From positions 36,938 through 100,937 of the forward strand of contig DQNS01000122.1 in assembly GCA_015659035.1 (NCBI GenBank): 64,000 nucleotides of DNA, written 5' to 3'. Position numbers and translations under genes: made by a program. Below are positions 1 through 10,297 of the stretch, one piece after another. The stretch comes from Acidobacteriota bacterium (GTDB lineage Bacteria; Acidobacteriota; Vicinamibacteria; Vicinamibacterales; UBA8438). Numbering within the stretch: the stretch's first letter is position 1; the number at the start of each line of letters is the position of its first letter. The notes under the pieces were generated by a model. That model worked only from the letters and a program-made list of their open reading frames with translations, made no database searches and was not told the origin of the DNA.

Positions 1-168
1 CTGGTCAATCTGGTCGAGCGGCGCGTATCGAGTGAAGGCGCGGGTCCCGCCGAAGTAGGGCCACTCCCCGGATGGGGTCTCGCCGTCCTGCGCTGACCCG
101 GCGATGGTCGCCAGACCCGCCAACCCGACAACGAGCAGGACCCCGACACGGGGCCGGGCAAGCGACAT
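1..168 (-). CDS. Partial (C-terminus off window) secreted PQQ-type beta-propeller dehydrogenase N-terminus
   Basis: Reverse strand from ATG at 168 reads MSLARPRVGVLLVVGLAGLATIAGSAQDGETPSGEWPYFGGTRAFTRYAPLDQIDQ, open to the edge: signal peptide followed by the GEWxxxGG..TRYxPLDQI motif of PQQ-binding quinoproteins. Absent from ORF track because truncated. Confidence 0.7.
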   Translation of the reverse strand, partial: MSLARPRVGVLLVVGLAGLATIAGSAQDGETPSGEWPYFGGTRAFTRYAPLDQIDQ

Positions 169-181
169 CGCTACTGCCTCC

Positions 182-751
182 TTACTCGACCGTACCGAGG
201 GGGTACCCGGGCGCCGCCTTGATCTCCTCGATCTGGTGGATGTGCCGCTGGTTGTGCAACGGGATATAGAGCAGCCACTGATAGGCATTGAGGGTACCGA
301 ACACCGGGCGATGATGGTCGAGCGTGCGCGCCTTGAGCGGGTCGGGGGTCGTCTCGGCGAAGGCGAGGGACCGGGCCCGCCGCTCGCGGTAGACCCGGAG
401 CGCTTCCTCGCGCCCCACCCTGCCGGTCGGCACCACCCTCTCGGGGGCGTCCCGCGGCGTGCCGCGGTCGCGCAGCATCTTCTCGATCAGCCCGTCCTTC
501 CCGGTGGTGGCGGATTGCCAGTCCGGGTTCGTCTCCATGTCGAGCGCCCGCTCGACGCGGCCGAACAGCCCACGCTCAACCAGTCCGAGGTGCTCGGCGA
601 TCAGCCCGATCGACCACCGGTCCGGCCCCGGCCGGAAGTCCCACTGGGCGTCGGTCACCGGCTCGACCGTCGCGAGGAAGTCGTCGCGGGTCTGCTGCAG
701 TAGCCGCACCACGCGCGCGCGTTCAGCGTCGGACATGTACGGGGCTGTCAT
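182..751 (-). CDS. DinB-family protein
   Basis: 189 aa; DinB-like four-helix pattern, WSIGLIAEHLGLVE and C-terminal HNQRHIHQIEEIK metal-ligand histidines. Confidence 0.8.
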   Translation of the reverse strand: MTAPYMSDAERARVVRLLQQTRDDFLATVEPVTDAQWDFRPGPDRWSIGLIAEHLGLVERGLFGRVERALDMETNPDWQSATTGKDGLIEKMLRDRGTPRDAPERVVPTGRVGREEALRVYRERRARSLAFAETTPDPLKARTLDHHRPVFGTLNAYQWLLYIPLHNQRHIHQIEEIKAAPGYPLGTVE

Positions 752-760
752 TCTCGCGTC

Positions 761-1684
761 TCACTCCCCTCCCACTCCGCGCTTCTTCCAGTAGCGCGCG
801 AGACCGAGCCAGCCCTGCCAGAGCGGGGCCGCCTGGTCGTACCGCGCGGCGGCGCTGTCGGGCATGTGCCGCTGCAGATACCGACGGGCCTCGTCGGTGA
901 ACAGATTGACCCGTTCCTCGTCTGTCACGTCCCGCTCGACGATCGTCTTCGCCAGCGCCGCGATGCCATCGAGATGCTCAACCAGGCTGGCCAGGTGTGT
1001 CGCCGGGTCGCCGTGAGGGCCGAAATGAGTGATGAAAAGCGTCTCGGCCCCCCACCGGTCGATCAGCGCCACGCTCGCCTTCCAGGCGTCGATGTCGATG
1101 TCCGGTGGCGGCGTCGGCGGCATGACGAACAGATCGGCGCCGGTGCGAATACCGGCCGTGTCCCCGACGAACGCCACCCCGCTGGACCGGTCGAAGAAAC
1201 TGACGTGGTGCGAGGCGTGACCTGGTGTGTAGGCCACCTCGAAATCCCGGTCGGCCACCGAGATCCGCTCACCGCCACCGAGGATCTGCACGTTGTCCCG
1301 CGGCACCGGCAGAAACTCGCCCCACAACCGGTCCATGTCGTCGCCATAGAGCCGGCTCGCGCTGCGCAACAGCTTGGTCGGGTCCACCATGTGCGGTGCG
1401 CCCCGTTCGTGCACGTACACCTGGATGTCGGGGTTGTCCCGCACGAGCGTGCCGGTGGCGCCGGCGTGGTCGAGGTGAATGTGGGTCAACAGCACGGTCC
1501 GGACATCGCCGATCGCGATGCCGTGTTCCCTCAGCATCCCGCGCAACGTGTCGAGACAGGTCGAGGGTCCCGGGTCGACCAGCGCCACACCGGCTGGGCC
1601 CTGGAGCACGGCGGTGGCGATGACTCGAGGATGCTCGAGGAACATGAGATCGCCATACGTGATGCCGCGTGCAATGGTCTGCAT
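761..1684 (-). CDS. MBL-fold metallo-hydrolase
   Basis: THIHLDHAG motif, GHASHH and ITHFGPHGD metal-binding motifs. Confidence 0.9.
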   Translation of the reverse strand: MQTIARGITYGDLMFLEHPRVIATAVLQGPAGVALVDPGPSTCLDTLRGMLREHGIAIGDVRTVLLTHIHLDHAGATGTLVRDNPDIQVYVHERGAPHMVDPTKLLRSASRLYGDDMDRLWGEFLPVPRDNVQILGGGERISVADRDFEVAYTPGHASHHVSFFDRSSGVAFVGDTAGIRTGADLFVMPPTPPPDIDIDAWKASVALIDRWGAETLFITHFGPHGDPATHLASLVEHLDGIAALAKTIVERDVTDEERVNLFTDEARRYLQRHMPDSAAARYDQAAPLWQGWLGLARYWKKRGVGGE

Positions 1685-1811
1685 AGAGCTGGGATCATAC
1701 TATGTGGGCCAGGCTGTTAGACCTCTCGAGCGGGACGTTCAACGCGGATTCTCCAGGTCTAGCAGCCGCTGCCGCGCTTGACCTATCGCGCGCTCCATAG
1801 TCTGATCGGCT

Positions 1812-1973
1812 AGTGTTCTGCCTTAGAGGTTCGGTGCGTGAGTCCCGGCGCGCGGCGCCCGGGTGGCAAGGCGCGACGAGGGAGTATGCCGGCAGTATTC
1901 GACCGAGGAGCAACGCCGCCAGGCGGGATGCCCCGCCCAGGAATCATGTGGCGAACCTCTGAGACAGGACACT
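1812..1973. mobile_element. MITE-like element with 22-bp imperfect terminal inverted repeats
   Basis: AGTGTTCTGCCTTAGAGGTTCG (1812-1833) versus CGAACCTCTGAGACAGGACACT (1952-1973): 19/22 inverted match by eye; interior carries the GGCGCGACGAGGGAG...GAGCAACGCCGCCAGGCGGGATG module found elsewhere in the window. Confidence 0.55.
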
Positions 1974-1976
1974 CAG

Positions 1977-2288
1977 ATGGCACCTGACCCGCACACTGAC
2001 CACGGGGTCCTCGAGGAGACCCGGCAGAAGACCCGGAAGCCGACGCTCTACAAGGTCATCCTGCTGAACGACGACTACACTACGATGGAGTTCGTGCTGC
2101 AGGTTCTGGAGACCGTGTTCCACAAGACACCGGCAGCGGCCCACCGGGTCATGATGCAGGTGCACCTCGAGGGACACGCTGTGTGCGGGGCCTACAGCTA
2201 CGAGGTGGCCGAGACCAAGGTCGCGACGGTCCAGGACCTGGCCAAGCAGGACGGTTTTCCGCTGCAGGCGACGCTCGAGGAGGAATGA
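1977..2288 (+). CDS. clpS: ATP-dependent Clp protease adaptor ClpS
   Basis: KVILLNDDYTTMEFVLQVL...V..GAYSYEVAETKV; directly upstream of clpA; ORF track start 1863 lies inside the repeat. Confidence 0.95.
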   Translation: MAPDPHTDHGVLEETRQKTRKPTLYKVILLNDDYTTMEFVLQVLETVFHKTPAAAHRVMMQVHLEGHAVCGAYSYEVAETKVATVQDLAKQDGFPLQATLEEE

Positions 2289-2297
2289 CAGCAACCT

Positions 2298-4613
2298 ATG
2301 TTCAGCGCTGCGCTCGAACTGATTCTCAACGTCGCCTATCGGGAGGCCGCGGCGCGGCGGCACACGCATCTGACGCTCGAGCACCTGCTCTACGCCCTGG
2401 CGCACGACCCCGACGGTGAGAAGATTCTGGCCGCGTGCGGCGGTGACCTGCCGGCGCTCCGACATTCGCTCGACGAGTTTCTCGGCACCCTCGAACAGTT
2501 TTCCCGCGGCGCGCGTGGCCGGGAACCGGACCAGACCCTCGCGTTCCAGCGGGTCCTGCAAACTGCGGTCTTGCACGTGCAGAGCGCCGGCAAGGACGAG
2601 GTCCGGTTCGGGGACGTGCTCGCGGCCATTCTCCAGCAACCGAACTCCTACGCGGCGGAGCTGCTGCAATCGCAGGACATCACACGGCTCGACGTCCTGA
2701 ACTACATCTCGCACGGCATCTCGAAGATACCGACCGTGGCGGGCGACGGCGCCGCGACCGGATCGGCCGACGCGGGCGCCGGGCCGGATGGCCCCGCCCC
2801 GTCTCGCGACCCGCTCACGGCGTTCGCCGTCAATCTGACCGACCGTGCCACACGCGGCCAGCTCGACCCGCTGATCGGACGCACCGAGGAGCTGCAGCGT
2901 ACGCTCGAGATTCTCTGCCGGCGGCGCAAGAACAACCCGGTGTTCGTCGGCGATGCCGGTGTCGGCAAGACCGCCATGGCCGAGGGGCTGGCGTGCCGGC
3001 TGCTCGAGGACGACGTGCCGACGCAGCTGCGCGGCGCGGAGGTGTTCGCGCTCGACACGGCGGCGTTGCTCGCCGGCACCCGGTTCCGCGGCGATTTCGA
3101 GGAACGGTTCAAGGCGGTGGTCGACGCGCTCGCGGGGCGCCCGACACCGATTCTGTTCATCGACGAGGTCCACACGACGGTCGGGGCCGGCGCGACGACC
3201 GGGGGCACCATGGACCTAGCCACGCTGATCAAACCGGTCCTCGCGGCAGGCGAGCTCCGGATCATCGGCTCGACCACGTTCGACGAGTTCAAGCACATCG
3301 AGCGGGACCGGGGGCTGGCACGCCGGCTCCAGAAAGTGGTCATCGAAGAGGCGAGTGTCGACGAGACCGTCGAGATTCTCAGGGGGCTGCGATCGCGTTA
3401 CGAGGAGCACCATCGCGTGTCCTACACCGAGGGGGCGCTGAAGGGTGCGGCCAAACTGGCCGGCCGCCATCTGCGTGACTCACGGCTCCCGGACAGCGCC
3501 ATCGACGTGATCGACGAGGCGGGTGCCAGGATGGCCGCGACCCTGACCGACGTCGTCGCGCGGGTACCCGCCGCCGCGACCCGCCACCGTGTAACGGCGG
3601 CCCACATTCAGCGCGTGGTCGCCCGGATGGCCCGCATCCCGGAGAAACAGGCGTCCAGCTCGGACAAGGAACGACTGCGCACACTCGACGACGCGTTGCG
3701 CCGTGTGGTGTTCGGGCAGCACAACGCCGTCGCCGCCGTGGTGACCGCGATCAAGCGCGCGCGGGCCGGGCTCGGTCAACCGGACCATCCGGCCGGCTGC
3801 TTCCTGTTCACCGGACCGACCGGGGTCGGGAAAACCGAGCTGGCCAAGCAGCTGGCCATCCACCTGGGGAACGAGTTCATCCGCTACGACATGAGCGAGT
3901 ACATGGAGAAGCATGCCGTGGCACGACTGATCGGCGCCCCACCCGGCTATGTGGGCTTCGAGCAGGGAGGGCTGCTCGTCGACGCCGTGCGGGCACACCC
4001 CTACGCCGTGCTGCTGCTCGACGAGATCGAGAAGGCGCACCCGGACGTCTTCAACATCCTGCTCCAGGTGATGGATCACGCGACCCTGACGGACAATAAC
4101 GGCCGGAAGGCCGATTTCAGGCAGGTCGTCGTGATCATGACCTCGAACGCCGGGTCGCGCGAGTTGAACACCGCGCCGATCGGCTTCAGCGAGGACCAGG
4201 CGGCCGGCGGCAAGGGCCGTACGAAGGCGGCCATCGAGCGCGTCTTCAGCCCGGAGTTCCGTAACCGGCTGGACGCCATCGTCTTCTTCGACAGTCTGGC
4301 GCCGGAGGTGGTGGAGACGATCGTCGAGAAGTTCGTCCTGCAGCTCGAAACCCAGCTCGCGGAGCGTCACGTGGCGATCACGCTGGAGCCGGACGCGCGC
4401 GCCTGGCTGGCAAAGAAGGGGTACGACCCCAAGTTCGGCGCCCGCCCGCTGGCGCGGCTGATCCAGACCGAGGTACGCGACCCGTTGACCAACGAAATTC
4501 TCTTCGGCCGTCTGGAACATGGCGGCACCGTGCGGATCGGCCTCACGGACGACGCGCTCCGCTTCGAGGTCGACCCACGAGCACAAACCAACGACAGCGA
4601 CGACGACGAGTGA
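2298..4613 (+). CDS. clpA: ATP-dependent Clp protease ATP-binding subunit ClpA
   Basis: Clp N domain, two AAA+ modules (GDAGVGKTA, GPTGVGKTELAKQL), follows clpS. Confidence 0.97.
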   Translation: MFSAALELILNVAYREAAARRHTHLTLEHLLYALAHDPDGEKILAACGGDLPALRHSLDEFLGTLEQFSRGARGREPDQTLAFQRVLQTAVLHVQSAGKDEVRFGDVLAAILQQPNSYAAELLQSQDITRLDVLNYISHGISKIPTVAGDGAATGSADAGAGPDGPAPSRDPLTAFAVNLTDRATRGQLDPLIGRTEELQRTLEILCRRRKNNPVFVGDAGVGKTAMAEGLACRLLEDDVPTQLRGAEVFALDTAALLAGTRFRGDFEERFKAVVDALAGRPTPILFIDEVHTTVGAGATTGGTMDLATLIKPVLAAGELRIIGSTTFDEFKHIERDRGLARRLQKVVIEEASVDETVEILRGLRSRYEEHHRVSYTEGALKGAAKLAGRHLRDSRLPDSAIDVIDEAGARMAATLTDVVARVPAAATRHRVTAAHIQRVVARMARIPEKQASSSDKERLRTLDDALRRVVFGQHNAVAAVVTAIKRARAGLGQPDHPAGCFLFTGPTGVGKTELAKQLAIHLGNEFIRYDMSEYMEKHAVARLIGAPPGYVGFEQGGLLVDAVRAHPYAVLLLDEIEKAHPDVFNILLQVMDHATLTDNNGRKADFRQVVVIMTSNAGSRELNTAPIGFSEDQAAGGKGRTKAAIERVFSPEFRNRLDAIVFFDSLAPEVVETIVEKFVLQLETQLAERHVAITLEPDARAWLAKKGYDPKFGARPLARLIQTEVRDPLTNEILFGRLEHGGTVRIGLTDDALRFEVDPRAQTNDSDDDE

Positions 4614-4705
4614 CCGGGCCTCCCCCCCCCGGGGCCGACTTAGTGGTCCCTGGCATAGGTACGGCCACGCACCGAGGGCCGCCGCGATCAACGTGGCATT
4701 CGCCT

Positions 4706-4780
4706 CGCAAGACGCGACGAGGGAGCATCCCGGTGGTATGCGACCGAGGAGCAACGCAGCCCAGGCGGGATGGCCCACCC
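4706..4780. repeat. Dispersed intergenic repeat module B
   Basis: GCAAGACGCGACGAGGGAGCATCCCGGTGGTATGCGACCGAGGAGCAACGCAGCCCAGGCGGGATGG, near-identical to 1864-1938. Confidence 0.7.
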
Positions 4781-4813
4781 GGAAGGTGCCTTGCAAATGA
4801 CCCGGACAGGCCT

Positions 4814-5005
4814 CTAGTTGGTGGTGTCGGGATCGAGCGCCAGCACGAGATCCTGCAGCCGCTCGATGTCGGTCTGCGCGGCATGCAGAATCGCCCGGCG
4901 TTCCTGGAGCGTTGGGGTCGACCAGTCCTCGCCGTCGAGCTTGACCCGCCCGTCAGGCTCGTAGTCCACGAGCACCGTGTCCATTGTCTCGATGTAGAGG
5001 CGCAT
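4814..5005 (-). CDS. Small hypothetical protein (63 aa)
   Basis: Intact ORF downstream of the ACT-domain gene on the same strand. Confidence 0.5.
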   Translation of the reverse strand: MRLYIETMDTVLVDYEPDGRVKLDGEDWSTPTLQERRAILHAAQTDIERLQDLVLALDPDTTN

Positions 5006-5067
5006 GTCTCAAAACCCAACGGGAGCCAAGAAGTCGGGCGTATCGGCCCGGTTTCCAACCCAGGTCC

Positions 5068-5451
5068 TTACATCCCGGCAGCGGTCGACGCGCGTTGCGC
5101 ATCGTCGACCGCGACGACGAGCGCGGTCATCTGATGCTCGGTGATCGCCGAGGCGAACGCGTAGTCGATGTTGACCCCGGCTGCACTCAGCATCCGGGTG
5201 GCCGACCCGATGGCACCGGGCCCGTTCGGTAGCTGGATGTACAGGACGTCCCGCTCCCCGAGCGCGTAGTCGCGGCCGCGCAGCAGACCGGCGGCGTGCA
5301 CAGGGTTGTCGGGCACGAGGTGCAGCACACCCGAGCTCTCGAGATTCATCGCGAGGACGTTGACCCTCTCGTCGGCCAGCACCTGACACAGTCGCGCCAG
5401 CGCGCCCGGTGTGTTCTCCAGTCGCAGCGTAAGCTCCGTGCGGATCGCCAT
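5068..5451 (-). CDS. ACT-domain protein (two ACT-like repeats)
   Basis: MAIRTELTLRLENTPGALARLCQVLADERVNVLAM... and LPNGPGAIGSATRMLSAAGVNIDYAFAS; true start at 5451, not the 360-aa ORF start. Confidence 0.85.
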   Translation of the reverse strand: MAIRTELTLRLENTPGALARLCQVLADERVNVLAMNLESSGVLHLVPDNPVHAAGLLRGRDYALGERDVLYIQLPNGPGAIGSATRMLSAAGVNIDYAFASAITEHQMTALVVAVDDAQRASTAAGM

Positions 5452-5538
5452 GCCGGGAGGATACCACCGAGGAGACAGGAGACTGTCTCCCTGTCTCCTG
5501 ACTTCTTCGAGCATCAGGGTGTGCGCTAAGATGACCGG

Positions 5539-6756
5539 ATGGCTATGCGTGCGCCTACACCGATCGCCGTCGGCAGCCGCCTGAGACACTTCGCCTACGC
5601 CATCCGCAACGTGGTCGCGGAGGCCAAGAAGGTCGAAGAGAGTGGGCGCCCAGTCACGTATCTCAACATCGGGGACCCGGTCGCCTTCGGCTTCCGCACG
5701 CCGCCGCATCTGGTCGATGCGGTGGAACGGGCGATGCGGGACGGCGCAAACGGGTACACGCCGGCCGCTGGCATCTGGAAGATACGCGAGGCGGTGGCCG
5801 CCGCCTACGCGGCGGCGGGGATGCCGATCGCGCCAGACCGCGTCATTCTGACCTCGGGCACCTCGGAGGGCATCGAGCTGGCGTTGTCGGTGCTGGTCGA
5901 CACGGGCGACGAGGTCCTCGTGCCAGTTCCCACCTACCCGTTCTACACGGCGATGTTGGCCAAGCTGGGCGCCCGCAGTGTGACCTACCGCACCGACCCG
6001 GACAACGCGTGGATGCCGGACCTGGACCACATCGAGAGTCTGATCGGACCGGCGACCCGCGCGATCGTCATCATCGACCCCAACAACCCGACCGGCGCCG
6101 TCTACTCGACCGAGACCCGCCGTGCGCTGGTCGAGCTGGCCGAGACACACGGCATCGTGATCCTGGCCGACGAGGTCTATGCGGACCTCGCCTACGACGA
6201 GCCGGTGCCGCCGATCGGGGCGTTGGACCCCGACGCGCCGGTCATCTCCTTCTCGTCGATCTCAAAGACCTATCAGGCGCCCGGGTGGCGCGCCGGCTGG
6301 CTCGGCGTCAGCGGTGGTGGACGGCTCGACGCGGTGCTCAGCGCGATCAACGAGCTGGCTGACGGCCGGCTCTGCAGCACCGGTCCGATGCAATTCGCGA
6401 TCATGGCGGCGTTGACCGGCAACGACGACCACAAGGCAACCTTCGTCCACGCGCTGCGCGAGCGAGCCGAGGTGACAACCAGGCGGTTGAACGGCATCGA
6501 GGGCATCTCGTGCGTCCCGCCACGCGCGGCGTTTTACGCGATGCCGAAGGTCGAGCTGCCACCCGGCCGCACCGACGAGGACTACGTGGTCGGGCTGTTG
6601 CGCGCCACCGGGCTGTTGTGTGTCTATGGCTCGGGGTTCGGCACCGCACCCGGCGACGGCTTCTTTCGTATCGTCTTCCTGGCGGCACCACCGGAGCTCG
6701 AGGCGATTTACGACACGATCGCGGCCTTCACAGAGCGGTTTCGCGCGAGAGGCTAG
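5539..6756 (+). CDS. PLP-dependent class I/II aminotransferase (alanine aminotransferase-like)
   Basis: DPNNPTGAVYS, SFSSISKTYQAPGWRAGW lysine motif. Confidence 0.93.
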   Translation: MAMRAPTPIAVGSRLRHFAYAIRNVVAEAKKVEESGRPVTYLNIGDPVAFGFRTPPHLVDAVERAMRDGANGYTPAAGIWKIREAVAAAYAAAGMPIAPDRVILTSGTSEGIELALSVLVDTGDEVLVPVPTYPFYTAMLAKLGARSVTYRTDPDNAWMPDLDHIESLIGPATRAIVIIDPNNPTGAVYSTETRRALVELAETHGIVILADEVYADLAYDEPVPPIGALDPDAPVISFSSISKTYQAPGWRAGWLGVSGGGRLDAVLSAINELADGRLCSTGPMQFAIMAALTGNDDHKATFVHALRERAEVTTRRLNGIEGISCVPPRAAFYAMPKVELPPGRTDEDYVVGLLRATGLLCVYGSGFGTAPGDGFFRIVFLAAPPELEAIYDTIAAFTERFRARG

Positions 6757-6785
6757 TGCGTGTTTTTCAGACAGGACACGGTGTC

Positions 6786-9524
6786 ATGATTCGGCGTCTC
6801 CTCGTGGTGCTGGTCTCGGTGTCGGCGCTGGGGGACCCCGTCGCGGCGCAGACCGCCGAGGCACCCGTCTACGCGTCGCTGGTCGAGGCGCTCGAGCGGG
6901 CGGTGCTGGCGGGTGACTCGGCCGCATACCTGTCACTGGCGTCGGCCACCGCGGATCGGAACGCCGCGGAAGCGTTCGGACGCGAGAATCTGTACCCCGG
7001 TGTGGATCGTGCCACCGTCAGTCCACGGTTCCGCGTACCGATCGAGGATCTGCCTGACAACACCGGCTACACGCTGACCGTCGAGGTGTTCTCCGAATCG
7101 GGGACGCGCGGACGGCTCGAAACATGGCAGCTCGAGATCGTGCGGGAGGGGGACGATGCCGTCTGGCGTATTCGCGACCAGACGTACGTCGACTCGATCG
7201 ACAGCCTGCGCCACCTGAGCCTGACCCCCACCAAGCAGTACGCTGCCGACAACCTGGTGGTGCTGGGCGAAGACCTGTCGTTGACGCTGACCGGGTCGGT
7301 ATTCGTTGCCGAGACCGAGATCGGGGTGACCGGGCTCGTGCTTCTGGGCAAGGGAACGATGCGTTTCACCCCGCAACCGGAGGCGGAGCGGGGTCAGGTG
7401 CGGATCTTCAGCGGTGACGAGACGTTGGAGGCACCGTTCGAAGCGGCGTTCATCCGGGTGCACCCGGAGTCCTTCAACTCACACATCTCCACCAGCCGGA
7501 TGGTGGAGCAGGCGATCGACCCCGATGCGCTCCGGAAAGCCAGAGAGGTGTTCGATGAGTTCATCGGCCTGTCGTTCACGCTGGACCTCTCAGACATCAG
7601 CGACCGGCTGTGGTCGCTCAGCCCCGGTGTCGGCGACTTCCTGGCCGAAGTGCGCACCCGTCGCCACGGCACGCTGACCTACGCCCAATCGGGACAGCAG
7701 CCGGAGGACATCTCGCTCCAGAAGCGCGAGACCAGCAAGATCATCTCGCTGTACCAGTCGGCCCGGAAACGGGCGACGCGGGGACGCTACTTCGCCGACG
7801 ACGAAGCCGTAACACTCGACGTGCTGGACTACGCCATCACCGCCTCATTCGAGCCACTAGGCACCTCGCAACGGTCGATGCGCACGAGGCCCGCGCTCCT
7901 CGGCTGTCGGATCGTGGGCATCACCCGGCTCGCGATGCGGGTGCGGGGGCTGCCCATCGGGGCGTTCAGTCTGCGGCTCGCCGACGAGTTGGAGGTCACG
8001 TCAGTGACGTCCAGCGAGTACGGCCCGCTGCTGTTCTTCCGACTGAACGGACAGAACAACCTGTTCGTCAGCCTGCCCTCTGAGGCCCCCGGCGGTACCG
8101 AGTTCACTGTCACCGTGAGCTACGCGGGCGATCTGCCCGCCCAGGAGCTCGAGGAGACCTGGATCGCCAGCCGCACCTTCATGTTCGAAGCCGCGGAACT
8201 GTTCGGCGGGGGCGAGCCCCGCTACGTCTACAGTAGCCAGAGTGACTGGTATCCGCACGCGCTCTTCCCGGACTACGCGACCGCCACGCTCGAGCTGACG
8301 GTGCCCCCCGAGTGGGGCGTCATCGCCAGCGGCAGCCCGCTCGACACGAACCCGCCGGTCACCCGTTCCCCCGGGGGGGAGCCGCGCCGGTTCTCGTTCG
8401 CCGCGATCCAGCCGACGCGCTATCTGTCGGCGCTGATCTCCCGGTTCGAGGACCATACGTCGCCGACGCGTCAGGTGCGGCTGCCGGACGACGTGACACG
8501 GCCGTCGGTGCCACGGGCGGATGGAGCAGTGTTCTACGACACCCTGACAATCGACGCGCAGGGCAGCCCGAGGAGCATCGAGGAGATCGAGACGGTCACC
8601 AACCAGACGGTGGATATCGCGTCGTTCTACGCGTCGCTACTGGGCGACATCCCCTATCCGGTGTTGACGGTGGCACTGACCGACAGCCGGTTGCCGGGCG
8701 GTCACAGCCCCGCCTACTTCGCGGTGATGAGCCACGAACTGCCCAGACACCCGGGCATGATGGTCTCGTGGAAGACCGATCCCGTGAGCTTCAGCAGCTA
8801 CCCTTCCTTCTTTCTGGCGCACGAGATCGCGCACCAGTGGTGGGGACAGGCGGTCGGCTGGAAGAACTACCACGAGCAGTGGTTGAGCGAAGGATTCGCG
8901 CAGTACTTCGCGGCGCTCTACGCCGAGCGGAACGGCGGGCCCAAGGTCTTCACCGACATCATCCGCCAGATGCGGCGCTGGGCCATGCGGAACTCCGACG
9001 AGGGCCCCGTCTATCTTGGCTACCGGCTCGGTCATCTGGAGGGCGAGACGCGTATCTTCCGGGCGCTGGTCTACAACAAGGGCGCCATGGTGCTGCACAT
9101 GCTACGCGGGTTGGTCGGCGATGACGCGTTCTTCGGCGGTCTACGACGCTTCTACCATCAGTGGCGGTTCCAGAGGGCGGGGACCGACGCACTGCAACTG
9201 GCGTTCGAGATCGAGTCGGGGCAGTCACTCGGCCGGTTCTTCGACCGCTGGATCCACGACACTGCGCTGCCGGAGTTGCAGTTTTCGTCTCACACCGAGA
9301 CGACCGCGAACGGGGAGGAGATCGTGCTGCGGTTCGAGCAACTGACCGAACGGCTCTTCGACCTGCCGGTAAGCGTGGACCTGACCTACCGGTCGGGAGA
9401 AGAGGAAACGCTCGTCGTTCCGGTGACCGACCGCGTGACCGAGGTCCGGGTGCCGGCGCGTGGACGCGTACGCCGCGTGCGTGTCAACCGCGACGGGATG
9501 GCGCTGGCGAAGATCGACCGTTGA
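6786..9524 (+). CDS. Secreted M1-family metallopeptidase
   Basis: HEIAHQWWGQAV...WLSEGFAQY = HEXXH-x18-E; signal peptide MIRRLLVVLVSVSALGDPVAAQ at ATG 6786. Confidence 0.9.
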   Translation: MIRRLLVVLVSVSALGDPVAAQTAEAPVYASLVEALERAVLAGDSAAYLSLASATADRNAAEAFGRENLYPGVDRATVSPRFRVPIEDLPDNTGYTLTVEVFSESGTRGRLETWQLEIVREGDDAVWRIRDQTYVDSIDSLRHLSLTPTKQYAADNLVVLGEDLSLTLTGSVFVAETEIGVTGLVLLGKGTMRFTPQPEAERGQVRIFSGDETLEAPFEAAFIRVHPESFNSHISTSRMVEQAIDPDALRKAREVFDEFIGLSFTLDLSDISDRLWSLSPGVGDFLAEVRTRRHGTLTYAQSGQQPEDISLQKRETSKIISLYQSARKRATRGRYFADDEAVTLDVLDYAITASFEPLGTSQRSMRTRPALLGCRIVGITRLAMRVRGLPIGAFSLRLADELEVTSVTSSEYGPLLFFRLNGQNNLFVSLPSEAPGGTEFTVTVSYAGDLPAQELEETWIASRTFMFEAAELFGGGEPRYVYSSQSDWYPHALFPDYATATLELTVPPEWGVIASGSPLDTNPPVTRSPGGEPRRFSFAAIQPTRYLSALISRFEDHTSPTRQVRLPDDVTRPSVPRADGAVFYDTLTIDAQGSPRSIEEIETVTNQTVDIASFYASLLGDIPYPVLTVALTDSRLPGGHSPAYFAVMSHELPRHPGMMVSWKTDPVSFSSYPSFFLAHEIAHQWWGQAVGWKNYHEQWLSEGFAQYFAALYAERNGGPKVFTDIIRQMRRWAMRNSDEGPVYLGYRLGHLEGETRIFRALVYNKGAMVLHMLRGLVGDDAFFGGLRRFYHQWRFQRAGTDALQLAFEIESGQSLGRFFDRWIHDTALPELQFSSHTETTANGEEIVLRFEQLTERLFDLPVSVDLTYRSGEEETLVVPVTDRVTEVRVPARGRVRRVRVNRDGMALAKIDR

Positions 9525-9587
9525 CGCTCTGACGCTGTCAGGTGTTGGACTTTGGATGCTCGTGGCGACAGGTGTGCCGAGCACCCG

Positions 9588-10016
9588 TCAATCTTCGAGG
9601 TAGATCGCCGTGACGGCCGGATCGGTGTGCGATTCGGCCAGGGTGAAGACCAGCACGAACCGGCGACCACGGTACTGGTAGAACCGGGTCAACCGTTCTC
9701 CGTCTGCCGCAGCGTCGACCTCGTATCGGCCGACCTCGGCGCTGCGGCCGAGGAGGGCGGCGATGTGGGTCGCCGTGTCCCCCACCCGTATCACCTTTTC
9801 GTCATCGAAGAGCAGAACCGGCAGACTGATGGCCCCAGCGGGAACGGTCGTTGGCGGCGGGCTCTCGACAGCGGCCGTGGCCGAGCCAGCCGCGCCGCCG
9901 GTCCCGGCACGCAGTTCCCGGACGACGCTCGTGCCAACCACGACGACGGCCGCCAGGAACGCGACCGCCAGCGCCCACTGAAACACCGGGACACTCCGAC
10001 GCAGCAGACTCACCAT
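9588..10016 (-). CDS. Hypothetical membrane-anchored protein
   Basis: 142 aa from ATG 10016; N-terminal TM helix WALAVAFLAAVVVVGTSVV. Confidence 0.6.
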   Translation of the reverse strand: MVSLLRRSVPVFQWALAVAFLAAVVVVGTSVVRELRAGTGGAAGSATAAVESPPPTTVPAGAISLPVLLFDDEKVIRVGDTATHIAALLGRSAEVGRYEVDAAADGERLTRFYQYRGRRFVLVFTLAESHTDPAVTAIYLED

Positions 10017-10297
10017 GAGAGAGTGGCATCTCCGGCGCCCCGGATGCAAGGGCCTGGAGCCCGTGGTGAACGTCCGGCTGTATTCGACCGCCGCTGCATC
10101 ACAGGTCTCGGCGCCACGCCGGATGTTCACTGCGAACTGCTGGAGGGCGCGACCTTGATATGATCGACGGAAGGGAGAATCCAGAGCACGCTCTTCTGGA
10201 ACCGTCCGGGGCGGCGCGGATGAAGCCCCCGGGCCGGTAGCAGCGTCTAACGATGTGACGAGCCGCGGCTGCCGCGGCTCGTGAGTGGAGGCGAGAA

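Noticed and set aside
3480-4796. 438-aa minus-strand ORF antisense to clpA
   Set aside because: Antisense artefact; the N-terminal part translates repeat module B.
6510-6785. N-terminal extension of the M1 peptidase ORF
   Set aside because: Overlaps the aminotransferase in another frame; a signal peptide starts at 6786.
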